This document shows, piece after piece, positions 13,301 to 28,300 of a stretch of 64,000 nt of DNA. Under the pieces are notes generated by a model. The model did not search any database, was not told the DNA's origin, and saw only the letters and a program-made list of their open reading frames with translations. This DNA is from Apostichopus parvimensis (taxonomy: Eukaryota > Echinodermata > Holothuroidea > Aspidochirotida > Stichopodidae), in contig KN886447.1 of NCBI GenBank assembly GCA_000934455.1, forward strand, positions 39,863 to 103,862. The letters run 5' to 3'. How positions within the stretch are numbered: the first letter of the stretch is position 1; each line of letters opens with the position of its first letter. The translations under genes and the position numbers were made by a program.

Positions 13301-16300
13301 AGAGACGTGAATACCAAATATCATCGCAATGACTCATCATGCTACATTCGCACTTTCAGTTTTATTGTGGACCGCAGAAGTATTTTATGGTAAAATGTTC
13401 GAACCAGGTTTTTACAGGGGAATCGTTTAAACAAAAAAGTTTGTATACCATGAAACATTGAGTTCTTGCGACTAAATGCATTTAAGAGCTATGAGTGAAA
13501 GACTGTTGTTCAAAATTATCAAAAAGGCCAGTTTGTACTGTGTGTATGAAACAGCAACATACACACCTACAAGGTTTGAGAGCAAATAGAACTCACTTCC
13601 TTACTTTCACTTTTATATAATATCAACATAAAACCCTAAGTGATTAGGTCTGTTCATCAGAGGCTTTATTCACAGTACATTAAACTGTTTCCTGCCCCCA
13701 CTTAAGAATAAATGTAGGGTTTACCATATTTCTTTGCTTGGAAAGTGAAAATCACCATCCTAGAGTTGAAGGGTCGTGCTATATATAACAAATTGGCGAC
13801 ACTAAGGTTAATGTTAGGACATGTTACAACTACTGTATGAGGCCCATGTTACACAGCTTTACATGCCTAGTTTGTGGGGCAAATATGTGGCCATCAATCA
13901 TGTTTGTCACTTAAAGACAATTATATCAGCCTTCCAAACACTGGCACAATATTTTCATGCATAGCAGAAATTTTTAAAGTTTGTGTATCTGGAAAAAAGT
14001 GACAGTTTTTTAATTGTCACAAAGACCTTCAGAAAATAGAAACAATTTAGATTCCCAGTATGCAGGGTTGATAGGTTTTCACCTCCTGAAAGTTTGAAAA
14101 ACTGGGATTTTTTTTCTCCAAAATCATGCCTTGTTCATTTCAGAAGGTCATAAAACATTTTTCAAAATGATAATACATACTGTATTGACATTAGAAATTG
14201 AAATATCTGGTTTACAGACCTCAACAACCTCATGGGCAATAAAATGAGAATTCCATAAAACCTTGTACTGACTGAAAAATTTAAAATGAAAATAACATTA
14301 TACTGTACATTGCATTGTATTGCAGTGACATGCAAACAGTGGCTAATCAATGCAACAGTATTCAAACAACAGGGAATATGTATGGTACAAACATAATCTA
14401 ACATCTTTATTATTAATACATCTTTATTAATAAATCTTTATTGTATATTGCTGGTGTATCTTACATATGTAATTCCACTTAGTTTTCATTTCAAATTGGA
14501 AGTTTGCTATATGAGTTGTAACTTTGTTTTCCACACACTACTACTGTAGACCCATATCAAACTAACAGGGATTGTTTGTATTACAGAAGGGAACAGGAAT
14601 TCCCGGTCGTAATTTTTTCTGGGCATATATGTCTTTTTACAACGGACTGAAAAAGGTGGTTGTAACTTTTTATTTTAATTCCTGTCGTACCAATCATGAC
14701 AATAATAAATTGTCTGTGGAATGTTTTAATAATTGATGTTACACTGGAAAGTCACAATGTAAGATGACCAATGTCTAGCCCACTCTTTTGACATTTGTTC
14801 GTAACGAAGGGATGGCTTATTATTTTACTAATGAAGAATTATGAGATTTCAACTTTCAATGATATCGTGTAAGAAAAAAGAAAAATTTGCCAAAGCACAC
14901 TGGTCCTCAGTTAACATTTGGCTACAATACTACAGTGCACTACAATTATTGTTAATGCAGTACTGCATATGTATCACGTACGGGCACTGCCAAATCACAT
15001 GCACATGCATTTTGTAACATTTACAAATTATATATATGTCAAACGGGCGGGACGGGGTGGGACGGGGCAGGGCTGGGTAAAGAACAATATTTAACAATAA
15101 TGGCACCATTATGTTATCCACCCTAGCCTAGGAGGACAACAATACTAACTACAGATCAACTATACTTTAAAATAATATTGAGAAACAGTGGAATGTGCAG
15201 TGTCAGAATATCATTGGTAACTGAGTTTTTAGTGAATTTTGTGTTGAATTTTTGTTCGTAACAATAGGTAACACTGCATTTAGTTTTTACGACAGAACCA
15301 CATTTTTGGTCGTAAGCATGTAATCTGCAGTCTGATAGGCAATCACAACCTGATTACATCTGATATAATGTAACTTCTTTGAGTTTTTGCACAATCTGAG
15401 TTCTGGAATACCACATCATGTGCTGAAATCAAAGGTTCCATACTCTACCTATCTATTTAACCCTAGCCCTTAGGAAATCAATCTAGTCAGAGTTTATCAT
15501 CAATTTTGAGAACAATCCTATCGAGACTAAATTTTCTTCTCTCCATCCCTTATCTACTAATCCCCTTACATCTATCTCTTTGTGTTCACCATGCTCATTT
15601 ACCTGTCTGTGTTCTGTGCATGTTTTTGTCCCTTCTGTTACTGTTACTTGTCATTTAGCCTTTGAAGAAGATCCTGCTAGGATTGAAACGTCAGGCCAAC
15701 TTACTTTTACACATTCGCTTACACAGGCTCTCTAGTGGATAAGCAGTTTTATTTTATTTTGAGACTAAATTTAGACACAGCACTAAATAGTAGGTCAGGC
15801 AGTTTTTGCACACTTTCTTCACAAAGTAGTGGGCTTCCTTTTCACACTTTCACCTAACATTCAATATGCTGCTGATTACAAACTTGACTTTGTGATCTTG
15901 AAGGTTGTCTGTCTTGAAATGTCACCTGTTTAGCCTTTATCACACAGTACATTGTCACATATTGTCTAATGCCCATTTCCGTGGGAAACCATAAAGATGG
16001 ATACTGTGTACTTGGTAACAGTAAATCCATAGAGTTTACACAACTCTTGTTAATATAAATCCCATGATTGTGCAGACCATGTCCTCCAGCGTAGGAGTAA
16101 TTTGAGCCGACTATTAATCTTGAACTCAAGTCACGTATCTAGCTACATGGATCAGATTCCAAGAAGTTCTTCCTGGTATTATCAGGAAAATTCTGTAATT
16201 TTAAAATTAAAAAAGACTTCCCACCAAAAGAGAATACTATTCGGAATATTGAATTACTTAAATGGGTGACGCACTATTTCATATTTAGACTAGACAATTG

Positions 16301-19300
16301 TGACGTTTTAGAAGCTGAAAAGCTCTCGTTCAAGTACTACAAAGGGAACGTGGCACGCCTAAATTTACAACCATTGTTGTGCAATAGCTTGTGGGACTTT
16401 CCCAACAGATGTTGCGCAATAAATGATTTCCCAGTGAGGTAGCACTGACTGCGTGATTACTCAGTGTAACTGGCATACAATGATTGTGTTCCATGGTTCA
16501 TTGTGTCTCAGCAGCAGTTAGCTATATACAATAGTGTATATATACATTTACCAGTGAAAGAAGGCACACACTAAAAATCTGTATGTACATAGTACTATGG
16601 CAAGTTATGACAATTGGGTTTCTTTAAATTAACAAATAAAAAAAATGTCAACAGAGACTGAAAAATTATGTAAAATTCTAAACAAGAACAGCTTAATGTC
16701 CTCCATTTTCTTAATGGTTGTTTAAAACAATACTTGAAGGGAAGAGGGAGGGGGTGGCTGGAAGGAAGAGCTTTAATTCATTATTTCTTTCCCTTTGTAT
16801 TCTTCACACTTCTGGTTACAGGCCAGCAGTTACTACAATCTTCTCTGTTTGTTATAGTCGTGCCTTTATTTAATCAGCTTCTATGATTTCTTTAATATTA
16901 CTAGATACAGTTGACAACTCTTTTCTTTTGTACTCTCCATTACTCATTGATTTACATACATGGGTGAGGCTTGTAGACTCAGATTAGATACAAAAGCAGT
17001 GCAGAGTTATGGTATAGGATGTTATGGACTTCCTGCTATTGCTGTCAATTTCAAGCCTACCCAAGTACCCACGTACAAATAGGCTGCCACCCAAAGACAG
17101 AAAGATGACTATGGCATTTGTAAGTGTGAAATGTATTTATACATTCAGGGAATTCACCAGAAATTATTGTGTAATATTGGAGAGCTCTACTGTAATATAC
17201 GTCAATGTTGGACTACAGTGCTGCAACAGCTGTTGCATGAAGTCCAAATGCAAACAGCTGTGACAAACTGTTGCACCATTTCATCTAGCAATGCAAAGAT
17301 CATCGCAAGATAAAGGAAATATCACACAGGGCAAATTTTATATGATTTTTCTGGTTGACTGTTAGACAGAAAATCTGGTCCTCCACTGTTGGGGAGAGAG
17401 ATGGTGTAAGTTTGGTGAATACAACAGCAGCTGTGGGTCTATAAAACTCTCCTTCAGGTGGATCAAATATGGCCTACCAGTATCACTGTTTAATTTCAGT
17501 ATCTCCAACGTGATGGAGGGTGATACCATAAATGGAGGGTGATACCATTTATCATTTGACCTATTTGGGGATTATTATTATTATTACACAAAATTTATAT
17601 AGCGCCTTATTCAATTAAGAAATTGCTCTAAAGCGCTTTACAGCAAAAGAAAAAAATTTGTTAAAAGTAAAATAGTTAATTAGGTTATAAAAGTTAAGAT
17701 TGTATAGAAAAATATATGAAAGAAATGTAAAAAATAAATAGAAAAATTATGACTAAAATACAAAATAACACCTGAATTAAGTACGTGCAGCAAGTAAAAT
17801 AAAAAGTACATTAATCTGTGTAGACAATTAAAAAATTGCTCTAAGGCTCCTAACAGCAAAAGATAAAAATATGTTAAAAGTAAAAAAGTTCAAAAGGTTA
17901 TAAAAGTAAGATTGTATAGAAAAATATATGATAGAAATGATAAAAAATAAATAGAAAAATTATGACTAAAAAACAATAATAACACCTGAATTAAGTATGT
18001 ACAGCAATAAGTACATTAATCTGTGTTGGCAGCTCTGAAAAACAGAGTTTTAAGTAATTTCTTGAATTGCGTTAAGTCTATATTAATATTGCATATGTCC
18101 TTGGGTAAGTTATTCCATAATGTGGCAGCAGTATAATCAAAACGTTTAAATTCAAATGTTGATGATCGGGTAGAAGGCACACTAAGTAAATTTTTATTCA
18201 CTGAGCGTAAGGATCTAGGCGGAATATAAGGTATGGTCTCATTGGTCAAGTAACTAGGGGTCAAGTGATTAAGAGCCTTAAAGGTAAGTAAAAGAATTTT
18301 AAATTTTGATCTAAATCGTACAGGTAACCAATGTAGTTCATACAGTACAGGAGATATATGGTTGCGACGAGGAGTTCTAGATATAAGGCGAGCTGCACAA
18401 TTTTGTGTGCGTTGTAGGCTTGTCAGAGACTGTGATATACCAAATAGTAAAGAATTGCAATTATCGAAGCGAGAGGTAACGAGGGATTGAACCAGTATTT
18501 TACATGCATCAGTTGTAATGAAATCTCTTATTCTACCTATATTACGAATATGGAAATAGCAAGACTTGATAATATGATTAACTTGGGTCTCCATGGTAAG
18601 ATGAGAGTCAAATGGGGATATTTAGTAACAATGCCCCAAGGTACTATTCTAGGTCCATTACTTTTCATTATTTATGTAAATGATATATGTGATGTCCCAA
18701 ATATAAATTCTAATATATACTCTTTGCTGATGATACAAACAAAGTTTTATAGGGAATGACTTGAAAGGGAAGGGGGACACATTATGCTGTGAATTTATAA
18801 GATTTTCATGATTGGTTTACTGCTAACAAATTGCAACTAAATGTGTATATACTGTTGTGGCCATATGTGTTAGTTTAACTGTGTTATACACGGAGTGACC
18901 TACTGTAGCAGACAAGCCTACAAAGGATTTTTTTTAAAGCTCACATTCTTTTACAATGTATATCATCACATATTAATTACACATTAATATACCTTGTTCC
19001 ATGTATATGGACATTTTGATAAAACAAATAAAGGAAGTGGAATTAATTCTGAATTTGATGACAAACGTCCAACGGACGCTGATTTTGGCCGTCCCACCAG
19101 AAATTTGATAATCTGGGATGAAAACTATTAAATAATATGCATAGTTGTAAACCTAGACCAGCTATTTGTTTTATCACTCATGCTCATGACAGCCTGTTAG
19201 CATTAAATAACTAGCAAAGATTGTGCTGTATTGGCTATCTTAATACTGCGAAAACCAAAATTATAATTGAGTCCTGCAGACATGCAAATATCTCAATTAT

Positions 19301-22300
19301 AGATTAATTTAATATTGCTCAAGTAGGAAACCTTAAATTCAGCAGTTTTCCATAAGTTGAAGAAAATGACCTTGACATGATATCTAATACTGTAAAAACC
19401 AAAATTGAGTCCAACAGACATGCAAAATGTCTTAATTATAGATTAATATTAATATTGCTCAAGTAGGAAACCTTAATTTCAGCAGTTTGCCAACAAGTAG
19501 AAGGACATTGACATGATATGAAGTGTGGCTTTATAGCTGAGATGAAACGTTTGTCTATTTTTGGAAAATTGAAATTTATCACATCAAAGAGAGAATAATA
19601 AATTTCATATTTCTGCGTTAATCTTTTATATGCATAACATGTTGCAAGGAAATGCTGACACATGTAATGAAGCTCCAATAAGTTGATATCTTTCAGAAAC
19701 ATGTTCAGATAGCAAGAATCTTGTCGATGCATGATCAGGGTTGCCAGTTCTTCTGTGATGCAGATCAGGTGAAATGTCAACTATGAAATGTTTTTATTTA
19801 TTTTATAACAGTTGACCCTATACATCAGAATGAATCATGTGGGTTGCAATTTAAAGCAATCTGGGTCTCTTATATGAACATTAAGGGATCAAACATGGTA
19901 CAAAAATGGCAATTTTTTTACCGATGCAGAGGCCATGAGTCTGACTGAACAACATGAAATAGTTGAAATCAATGTTATTTGGGAGAATTCAACAATTTAC
20001 ACCTACAATTTCTCTTGAATTTGCAGGCCATTAAAAATGACCCCCCCCCCCTCCCAAATATTGCAAAATAAGTCTTTTGTCATGATGAAAGACTAGATGT
20101 TTTAAAGTAAAATCAACACCAAAAAGTAAAACCATTGTGTATAAGTGTGATGTAAATCAACAACAGAAAGCTAACTGGGAAAATTACAAACAAATTTTGA
20201 AAGGGATGAAAAAAGAACTTTGTGTTTAGAAGATGTTAAGACACTCAGGATAAGATTTTTCAGACTACTTATTGATGAAGTCAAATCATAAAAGAAATTT
20301 CCCTATGGCTGTGTCAAATGTAAAAAAATCATTAAAAAACACTACGCAGAGTAGACAGAGAGCAATATGATAGCCAGGATACGGAGGAAGGAAGTTCATT
20401 ATTATTCCAGTTCTACTGAAAATATAATTTAACAAACCCACTATTAAAAAAAGAAGAAGAAGAAAGACAAGCTACATTGTAGATGGGAGTAAACTAGAAG
20501 CTACTCAAGATCACTTCTTGTACTGTCTTTGGCTTCTGTCTGAGATCTTTTGGTAAAGGCTTTTTGTGTAGATCAAAACATATGGCAATTCAAAGCTAAA
20601 GGAGAGTCTTGTGTTGCGTTCCGATAATTCTAAATCGCTCTTGGAAGAGCAACTCGGTACAGTAGGTTTCCATGGAAACCAACTCATCAAGTTCTATTGT
20701 CTTTCAGACTGGCCTACATATTACATTTAGTTTGGAAGTCTAATACACTCTAGAGACATTACCTAACCAATAATAAAGAACATGGTCTAGGTTTCTAGGA
20801 AACAGGTGCAATGCCACTTCCACACCTAAGGCTACCCTAATGTGCTACATGCTACAAACATATGAATGAAAACAGGTTTAAAACTGAATGCATCAGGACA
20901 TGGCATGAAATAGTACATAGCTGAAGCAAGGAATAATTTAAGGGTATACAGGGAATTATTTAAGGGTAAACAGGGAATAATTTAAGGGTATACAGGGAAT
21001 AATTTAAGGCCCTTAAGGGTATACAGGGAAAAATTTAAGGGTATACACTATACAGGGAATAATTAACGGGTATACAGGGAATAATTAAAGGGTATAAAGG
21101 GAATAATTTAAGGATATATACAAGGAAAAATTTCAGGGTATATACAGGGAATAATTTACAGGAATAATTTAAGGGTACACAGAGAATAATTTTAAGGTAT
21201 ACAGGGAATAATTAAGAGGTTTACAGGGAATAATTTAAGGGTATACAGGGAATTATTTAGTGTTCAAATTTTGTGTAGCAGTTTAAATACTTTGGTTCCC
21301 TGTGTAAAAAAAAAAACTGTTTTACATTTTTGGATTGGTACAACAATTTGACATAGCATTCATTAGACGAAGAAGAAGAAGCAGAAGAAGAAGAAGAAGA
21401 AGAGATGATAACTTACCGTATACGAAGGTCTGGCACTGCAGCTGATATCGTCTGTTGACAGGAAAGAAAATATGACTTACCAGGTTGTATAAACAAGGAT
21501 GGAAGCATTTACCTTCCTTAACTTCCACCTTCCCTAGCTTGAATAAATAGTTCGTAGGCAAAATGCTCGCCCACTGAATGAGTTAAGCTAATCCTGCTAT
21601 ATACATCTTTGCACATGAAATTCGCCGACTGTGCATAGCATTTTGCGATACTTGGATAAATTATTCCCGGCTCTTGAAAGAAGTTTCAGTTGGAAAAACA
21701 TAACTGACTTTTCAATCAATTATATATCAAAATGGCCACAACCTTTTATTTTTGTATCACATTTGGCATCGCTCACAAACCAATCACGGGCACCAACTTT
21801 TATCCCAATCCGAGTCCGTAGGAAGAGAAACGTTCTAAATGACTTCCTGTCTGGGCCTTGTGTGCCCAGGAATGATGTTTGTAAATTAATAAAGCCACTG
21901 GCATAAACTTGGACAGCTTTGGTGAATATTGATCTAATACTATTCATGCAATAGCCTTTCAACTGAACTAGATCTATATAGGTAGACACATTGTCATGAG
22001 CTCCATAGGGAGGGGGGGGGGGGAACTTATAGGAGAAAAAGTGCTTAGCTAGCAGCTTGAAGAGGTCAAGATAACATATATATGAGTGACATGACCAAAG
22101 ACCATTACAGGAAGACTTACTTTTGGTGTTGTTAAAAGACTTCTTCCTCACTTTGGGGCTGTACTGACTTTCCCTCTTTATGTTAACACAGAAAGAGAAG
22201 GATTCTTCCGGGTTGGGAGCTTGATGAAAGTACAAATTTCGAGAAAATTCTGCAAGAATAAAACACAAGGAAAATTATAAGACTAACAGAAGGCAGGCTC

Positions 22301-25300
22301 TGTGATTCCTTGCCCATTGTACATGAGAATATGAACTGCAGCACTGTGGACATGACTTGTGACCGAAGGAGACCTTTGACCTCCACAGATACGATAGAAT
22401 TCTTGAACTCACTACTTAAGGTGAATCTACAGACTAAGAATGAAAGTTTATCCCAGCAGTACTGTTGGAATGAATTGTGTTTGCAAGAAGATTTACAGGC
22501 TTTTATCTCTGGTGAACCGCAATTACTTTTAAAGGTCTACGGACACCATTGGACAATATTGTCTTAATCACTCTAATAGGCATTACTGTAGAAATCATGA
22601 AGATAGCTGCAACTCCCATCAAAATCCATCAAAGATTGACCATTTTATCCATCCCATAAGACTAGATGCTAAATGGCAGTGTTCATTTAATGAACTAGAA
22701 CAGAAAAAGACTGTGACTGCATCCAAAAAAAAAAAAAAAAAATAGGTCAACAAATCAAATTTCGTAGGACGATTTAATAAAAAACAAACTTGTTGATACT
22801 CACTGTCTCTGCTTCTGAATACCAACTGTGTAAACAAATCAAACATTTCTTGCTGCAAAAAGAAATCAAAAAGATAATAAAGTGAATTCAAGGATGGGGA
22901 AATTGGGGGTGGGGAGGGGGGTGGAGGAGGTGATGCCTGAATCATTTCTGGAATGAAGAAACAGAAGTATACTTTTAGCAATTTAAATCCTTTTCCCAGG
23001 TTGATATGTTCATTAAACATTCTGGGCATGAAGTTTCTTACACATCTTAACATTCTCTTTAAACAATTTTTTTATTTTTTATAGTTTGTTTTCAAAATCA
23101 AATTTCTATACAATCTGTATCACATGCACAGAAAATAAAATGCATTCAAGATATAACTAATTAATAACTAATTAATTATTAAACAGATGTAGGACAATAC
23201 AAATTTTTGTGATCTGTCCTTCAATGATAATATGATAGCACAATTTGAAACAACCTAAATCCTGAACAGTTAACAATGAGGTTTGCAAACAATTCATAAA
23301 AACTCAATCCATATGGTACTGTAACATGGAATGTTTGTAACTAAACTAATGTAAGCACAAAAATTGAGCCACAAAATGTACTTATTTTGTCTTTTACCAT
23401 GTACACAATGCCAAACAAGATTCATTTCACTTCCTTTAGCAATTCTTAATTCTTAATTAATCTCATTAATTAACTTGAATAAATTCATTTATGTCAAAGA
23501 CTGTAAAAAAATACAAAAGAATTTGAGATCCTGTTGGAGGCAATAATTAATGATGCTTTGCCAATTTAATTTTAACATTTCCCCAAAAAAAATGAACTGG
23601 TTGCTTTAGGAATTACGATTCTCTGGCTAACTGACAGTACTCTGCAGGCTATTTTTATTACATGTTGCCCCTGATGGTCATGCACTTGTAAAAGATACTG
23701 TACTTTACTACATGGACATCAGTTTGGTATAAATATTATTATTAATCTAAATATTTCTCACATTCTCTCTAAACTACCCTTCCAAACTTTGCTGTGACAA
23801 AGTAGAGAACTTTCCAAATACTGCACACCATCAATTTTTAGTTTCAATCTTAAATATATAAATTACATAAATTTCATATAAATACCATAAATTTCATATA
23901 AATACCATGAATTAATATAAATAGCATAAAATGCTGTGCCATAACTTTAGTTTTCTATTGGTTTGAAAGTATGTAATAAAGCCCAAACACAATGACTTGC
24001 ATTTTAATGTGTACAACAAAGATTGCATTTTGAAGTTTTGTAGTGTTGATCTACTATCAGCTGTTTCTATGCAGGACAATATGATTGTAGGCTATTTTAC
24101 CTATCACTAATGGACATATGACACCATGGGTATTAGTGAATCTACACATCTGTAATATACTCAACTATTTCAAGGAAAAGCAAACAAAACTACTGGCATT
24201 TAACACTAATAGTGATCAAGTGATTATGATGAACATCTCTTCCAAGCAAATGCGATAATTTCCTTCCCTTTATTTGTTTTTGGAGACATCTTTGTTTTAA
24301 ATGTTCCTTAATATCCTACTCTATATATACTTCAGGCAGACATCCCAGACAAAAGAAGTAGACTTATGATAGTCCAGAGGTAAATTATTCTTTTAATGAC
24401 GAAAGCAGAACACATTCTCTAGCATTCTGATGGAATTTGCATAAATATTCCGCCATTGGGTTCTCGAGATATTAATAGTTGAAATCAAAACAGTTTATAC
24501 CATATATACATACAGTGAACTTGAAACAAACAGGTGTGATGTCATAGATGCACACCGACATCAAAATGGTTGTTTTACTTTGTTAGAGAAGCATTCTGTG
24601 ATAATCATCCATCAGCGACATGACGTTCACTGACAGAGAATTAATAGTTTTAATTCATTAACTAGTTGTCTAACGACGTTAATTTGAAAATAATACTGCT
24701 TAATACCTAGGATAAATCAGCGATTTCCTTAATTAGTTTTCGTATTAATTAGCAGCTCTTTAATGACGGTCTTGGACAGGACAGCAAATGGATATGGACA
24801 ATTGCCATTTCCATAAATTTATTGAAAATTCTCTGAATTTATTAAAGATAGACTAAACTATGATACATCAGTATCCATTTATGAATTAGTGGACACTTCA
24901 TATCAACAATTTACACAAAAGCTACAAATGAATGTTTTACTATTGATTAATAACATAAAATCATGTCAAATGGCAGCATCAGTTTCACACATGAAACAGG
25001 TCATTCCTTTCGGCATGTTTTGTGTAATTATTTTATAATCGTGAAAAAGTGTTTTAACCTATGTCCCTAAAGATGCGTGGAGTGCGCAATGAATTCTGAG
25101 AAGAAACCTTGCAGCAAAACCAATCAATGTAACTTACTGTTACACATACATGTATGTGTATCTATATATATACACGAGTACAGTTTCAAATGCAAACATT
25201 TACCACATTGTTCAATGACTTGACGCAGTGTGCTGTTAGTCACTTTCACAGCCACGTGGTCACTCTTGGAAAAAGAGGCACAGATTTGAAGAAGCATGTA

Positions 25301-28300
25301 GGATTATACAGTACTATTACTTCTACTTTCAAATAGAAAGTTAAGTTAGACTGCTTCTATGCATGCACATCATGTGCAGTTCAACTTTAGTCCACTCTGG
25401 TCTGCTATGGTATTTGAACACAGAACAGATCTTCAAAAGATTCATTGGAAGAAGAATGTTCAGTATTACAGTAGCTAGTATTAAATGGGCTGGCATACTG
25501 TAGATCCAATAGAAACAGTGCCTAGATATATATAATACAGTAGTAGGGTTACAAAATATAGCTGCTGCATGTGCAAATAAATGTTTGTTTCGGAACAATT
25601 TTTCTGTGCAATTCTAATCCCTTCACTGTGATCGTCTTCAAGTTGATTTTGAGTTCAGAGAGTGTAGTTGGTCAATGAGGGACATACTGTATTTGTATAA
25701 ATTTAGCCTCGGTTCGTTCACAGAATGCTTTCAACTACTGGCTCAGCCATATATACAAATCAGGCCTCAACTATGGCAGGGTAGACACAGAATACCCTGG
25801 GGGCGAATTTGGTTAGGCTTATCTTTCCATAGCATAGGTTCAATGGTAGGATAGCAGTTTTATCGCAATTTTGCAACTATATGGAAATGTTTACTATTTT
25901 CGGTGGCAGTGAACACGGATAGTCGAAAATCCAGTGTAGTATGAGACTTTTTGTCTTATTTACAACCAAAGTGGCCACTAGGTGTACTAAGTACTACTAG
26001 TGCAAATTGACCGTGTTCAAATGACAAATGTTTATTTGGATTTTTGGAATTATATTAAGGAAGATGTCCTTCTCCACAAATTGCTAGGTGACAGGACTGA
26101 CTGGCCGTTTAACTGAGAGGCAAATTCTGTCATATTTAACGGCACGTTTGTTCATTCGTTTAACATTTTAATGGGTTACAGACAGCAACACTGGTACAAC
26201 ACATGAGCACACAGGTTACTAATTATACCAATTATAACATTCATGGTTGTATACACTTCATCAGTGCAAAAATCCAATCAGCCTCACCAAAGAAATATCC
26301 ATAGTCCAATGATCATTGTAACCTTTGCAACCTTGACAACACTGTGCACATACATAAACACTTCCTATTTACCATAATGCCTTTACAATTATCCTAAGCA
26401 CATGCCATTTCCTCAGACTTCTATTACTCACTACCAAAGAGTGAAAGAAAAACACTGTCAAAGAACTGATTATCGAAGTGCAAACAACTTGTGTGGGTAA
26501 AGAGTCAAATTCTTTTATTAAAAATCACCGTTATTTATCGAATGTTGACAGATTGTTAAGAAAACCCTATACATGAATGCATAAAACGGAGAACTAAATA
26601 GACCACAAAGCTACATACACCTATGTATATGGGCTACAAACAAAGCTACCTAATACTTAAACACCCCTTTTCTTAGGGCTAAGTATTATAAAACTAGAAC
26701 TAAGGATACAATCTATTCACTTTTCAGCCTTTTGGCTAAGATCATGTGTAGTATCTGTTCCCTTTCGAGGGGAATGGTGATACACACCCGACGATGATCA
26801 CACAGTCAGTCTCGATGCAAGGGGACTGGGGTTGAGAGTGGATCAGTTGTTCGGTAGTTTGGCCCAGGTTATTTCCTGGGTGACTTTTCTTAAAAAGTAA
26901 TCTATTCACTGTCTGTTCAGTTTAAGTTTGTCTGTCCATCTGTATCTCATAATCTGTTCTTAGTTTGTTTTTCCCTTTCAGTTAGCCTCTGAAGGAGATC
27001 CAGCTCGGATCAATCTACTCAACTTCAGGCCCTCTAACTTTTCACATCTATGGCTTTTTGCAGCTTGCTAATGTCAGTTTTTTTTTCTTTTTCTCTCTCT
27101 TCAATTTGAATACTTTGTTAAAATGCTACACAAATTATTGCCTCAGTTTAGCAGAGTATGTCCTTTAAATGGTTGCCAACATGAGCAATTACTGGCACAA
27201 CACCTACCAAGATAAACAAACAAATTCGTCACCAGGCGAAAGTGACAGCAGCAAGTTTTAACATAAACGGAGAAGAATTTCAAGAAGACTTACATAGCTC
27301 AACTCTGCATCATCTTCCTCATCCTGTGTGGTGAGGCGTTTATAAGCTGACGATATCTCCTGAAATTTCTGTAAATCGGAAAGAAATAATGCAAGCAGCT
27401 GAGTCGAAAAACCACAACAAACAAACACACACACACATACACCTCATCTCCTAATTACTAAACCAAAGCCACACACAAATTAGATTTTTTTCAAAATTTT
27501 CTCAAATTAGAGATGAACTTTTTCAGCAAAACCTTTTTCAGCATTTGCTGGCTGCTTAAAATGCTAAGAAGAAAGGGTCGTTGAGCTAACTTAGATTTTG
27601 TCAGTGAAAATGTATTTCATGACCTGTGATTAAGAACCAATATCACTGACTACTGAACGTACATTAAACTTAGCACATACATAAACTACAGCAATGGCCC
27701 AATGGGCAAATTGTGAAAGGTTGTCAGACAGGACCAATTTTCCATTCGGACAACTAAAACCAGCATCGGTATTTGTCCGGCTGGTTTTTACGTCAAAATT
27801 ATGATTGTGTTGTGACTAAATGCCCCCAAATAAAGGGGCAAAAAATGAAAAATTGGTATCACCTTCCATCACTTTAGAGATAGAAATTAGTGGTAGGCAT
27901 ATGATCCACCCATAGGGGAGTTTTACTGATCCACAGCTAGTGTTCTATTCATAAACCAAACACATCCCTCCTACAGTGGACATATTGGTCGTTTTTAATA
28001 ATGAAAAGTTTGCTACATTTTTTCGGACAACCTAATTTATGGTCCGGACAAACAATGGTTAAGATCTGGTTGTCTGAGAGACAACTAGATGACATCCTTA
28101 AATATTTGCCATGAATGTCGATGAAATAATTACGGAAAGCATGATAATTTTGTAATTTAGCGGTCCCTCAAGTAACTAATTCCATTTACCCTACCTCAAC
28201 TCTTGTCCCTCCCCCTTCCCCTAATCCTTGCTCACTCTAGTCCAAAATAATTCTAAGCCTCCTCTGCTTAAGAATCCCTAATAGCTATTACACAGGAGTA

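Larger units (their letters stand above)
13280..21416 (-). other. Long intron 6 of the J/TPR/RRM gene
   Basis: About 8.1 kb between exons 6 and 7. I see no further exon I can support, only transposon remnants (15.5-15.75 and 17.57-18.85 kb), a duplicated segment at 19.24-19.52 kb and a minisatellite at 20.9-21.3 kb. 13.3-15.5 and 15.8-17.5 kb show nothing recognisable. Confidence 0.6.
22853..27293 (-). other. Intron 3 of the J/TPR/RRM gene
   Basis: About 4.4 kb of AT-rich sequence between exons 3 and 4. A short AAATTTCATATAAATACCAT duplication lies near 23870. The U2-headed SINE and a divergent repeat copy sit at 26.7-27.06 kb. Nothing else recognised. Confidence 0.6.

Noticed and set aside
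26722-26898. Functional U2 snRNA gene
   Set aside because: Only the first ~40 nt match U2; the Sm site and 3' stem-loops are absent and a target duplication marks a retroposed SINE.
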